In this document: positions 63,513-64,000 of the stretch, one piece after another
Layout of the letters: every line of letters starts with the position of its first letter
Position numbering within the stretch: position 1 is the first letter of the stretch
Source: an uncultured Gammaproteobacteria bacterium
GTDB taxonomy: Bacteria; Pseudomonadota; Gammaproteobacteria; PS1; Pseudothioglobaceae
Length of the DNA: 64,000 bases
Assembly (NCBI GenBank): GCA_902606745.1
Contig: CACLHR010000003.1
Coordinates: 34,540 to 98,539, forward strand
Direction: 5' to 3'
Position numbers and translations under genes: made by a program
The notes under the pieces: model-generated
Seen by the model: only the letters and a program-made list of their open reading frames with translations
Databases searched by the model: none
Told to the model about the DNA's origin: nothing

Positions 63513-64000
63513 AGCTTCACCTGTCTCCTAGTAAGATAGAATTGCAGTAAGGAAAGAATGATCAGAACTAGGGCCACAATTAGTGACGCCATTGCTGCGA
63601 TCCCTAAGCCGAATTCAGTCTTCTGACCTCTTAGACCTGAGGTTTCAAAAATGTAAGAAACAAGAGATACCCAACCAACTTGCAAGGCGAATAATTCCTC
63701 AAAAGCTTGAACAGCCTTTATCAAAGATAAAACCGTTACTACCAATAAAATTGGCATTAATAGCGGCAATGTTATCCTCCAAAAAACTCGTCGGTCAGAT
63801 GTGCCATCCATCTCTGCGGCTTCATACAGATCCCTCGGGATGGACTGCAGTCCTGCAAGCAATATCAACATATAGAAGCCCAGATGTGCCCAAGTGTATA
63901 CAAAAACAGACCAAAACATTGTCCAGGATGGATCAACCAGCCATTGAATGGGCTCGCTAATCCAATTCCAATCAATAAGTGTTTGAGACAAAAGCCCCTG
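63509..64000 (-). CDS. Sugar ABC transporter permease (N-terminus beyond window)
   Basis: The frame is open to the right edge, so only the C-terminal 163 residues are seen. It has several membrane helices and the EAA loop EAAEMDGTSDRRVFWRITLP (about residues 57-76 of the visible part), which docks on the ATPase. This is the MalF/UgpA-type partner of the permease that follows. A TTG at 63991 is not a likely start because the family N-terminal helices are missing. The substrate-binding protein should lie beyond the edge. Confidence 0.9.
   Translation of the reverse strand, partial: QGLLSQTLIDWNWISEPIQWLVDPSWTMFWSVFVYTWAHLGFYMLILLAGLQSIPRDLYEAAEMDGTSDRRVFWRITLPLLMPILLVVTVLSLIKAVQAFEELFALQVGWVSLVSYIFETSGLRGQKTEFGLGIAAMASLIVALVLIILSLLQFYLTRRQVKL

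Overview
This window is AT-rich chromosomal DNA of a Gram-negative gammaproteobacterium. It carries lpxC, rseC, pepN, rne, djlA, a homodimeric-type aceE and the order ilvB-ilvN-ilvC-pssA-leuA. Short spacers, many 1-4 base overlaps and a DMSP demethylase (dmdA) point to a streamlined marine bacterium. The SUP05/arctic96BD-19 (Ca. Thioglobus) group is my best guess, but that is an inference from gene content and not something I could test. No phage, IS element, integrase or CRISPR array is visible.

Layout. 0-5 kb: end of a YbdK-type ligase, an MFS transporter, aceE, rseC. 5-13 kb: phosphomannomutase/phosphoglucomutase, dmdA, a DJ-1/YajL protein, a 22-residue membrane peptide with its own promoter, a GNAT enzyme, an aromatic-amino-acid decarboxylase-like enzyme, a VOC protein, a DUF2007 protein, mgtE, hpf. 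13-22 kb: amino-acid biosynthesis, argD-argF (+) and ilvBNC-pssA-leuA-(UDG-like)-queH (-). 22-31 kb: lpxC, ftsA, dusA, pncC, pepN, uppP, midA and a pteridine-reductase-like SDR. 31-39 kb: rne, aroE, pdxH, a UbiH-family hydroxylase, a Sel1 protein, an MsrA-thioredoxin-MsrB fusion and a lipoprotein. 39-49 kb: a segment bounded by tRNA-Val and a 3' fragment of the same tRNA (djlA and a Sel1/EF-hand protein), then pyrF, a glycine-zipper protein, a DsbA-like protein, tRNA-Arg(CCT), a DUF2141 protein, aroC, an exported Hsp20, uvrB. 49-64 kb: a more accessory region with an aminotransferase, aldehyde dehydrogenase, MlrC-type hydrolase, serine hydrolase, EamA exporter, a ribbon-helix-helix-like gene pair, PhyH dioxygenase and a sugar uptake/catabolism cluster that runs off the right edge.

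The most striking observations are regulatory. Upstream of argD-argF lies a 29-codon reading frame with a tandem Arg-Arg pair, followed by segments that can form mutually exclusive 1:2, 2:3 and 3:4 helices, the last being a canonical intrinsic terminator. This has the architecture of a transcription attenuator for arginine synthesis. Upstream of leuA lies a 24-codon reading frame with ten leucines, followed by two tetraloop hairpins but no U-run. Both are too short or too embedded for ordinary ORF calling. Other points: pepN appears to start at AUU; ftsZ is missing between ftsA and lpxC; MsrA-Trx-MsrB has an unusual domain order; one sugar ABC permease carries an extra region of about 200 residues; and rne has a long structured leader.

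All functions are read by eye from motifs, and no database search was possible. Start codons were moved from the longest reading frame where a ribosome-binding site, signal peptide or family N-terminus supported it.
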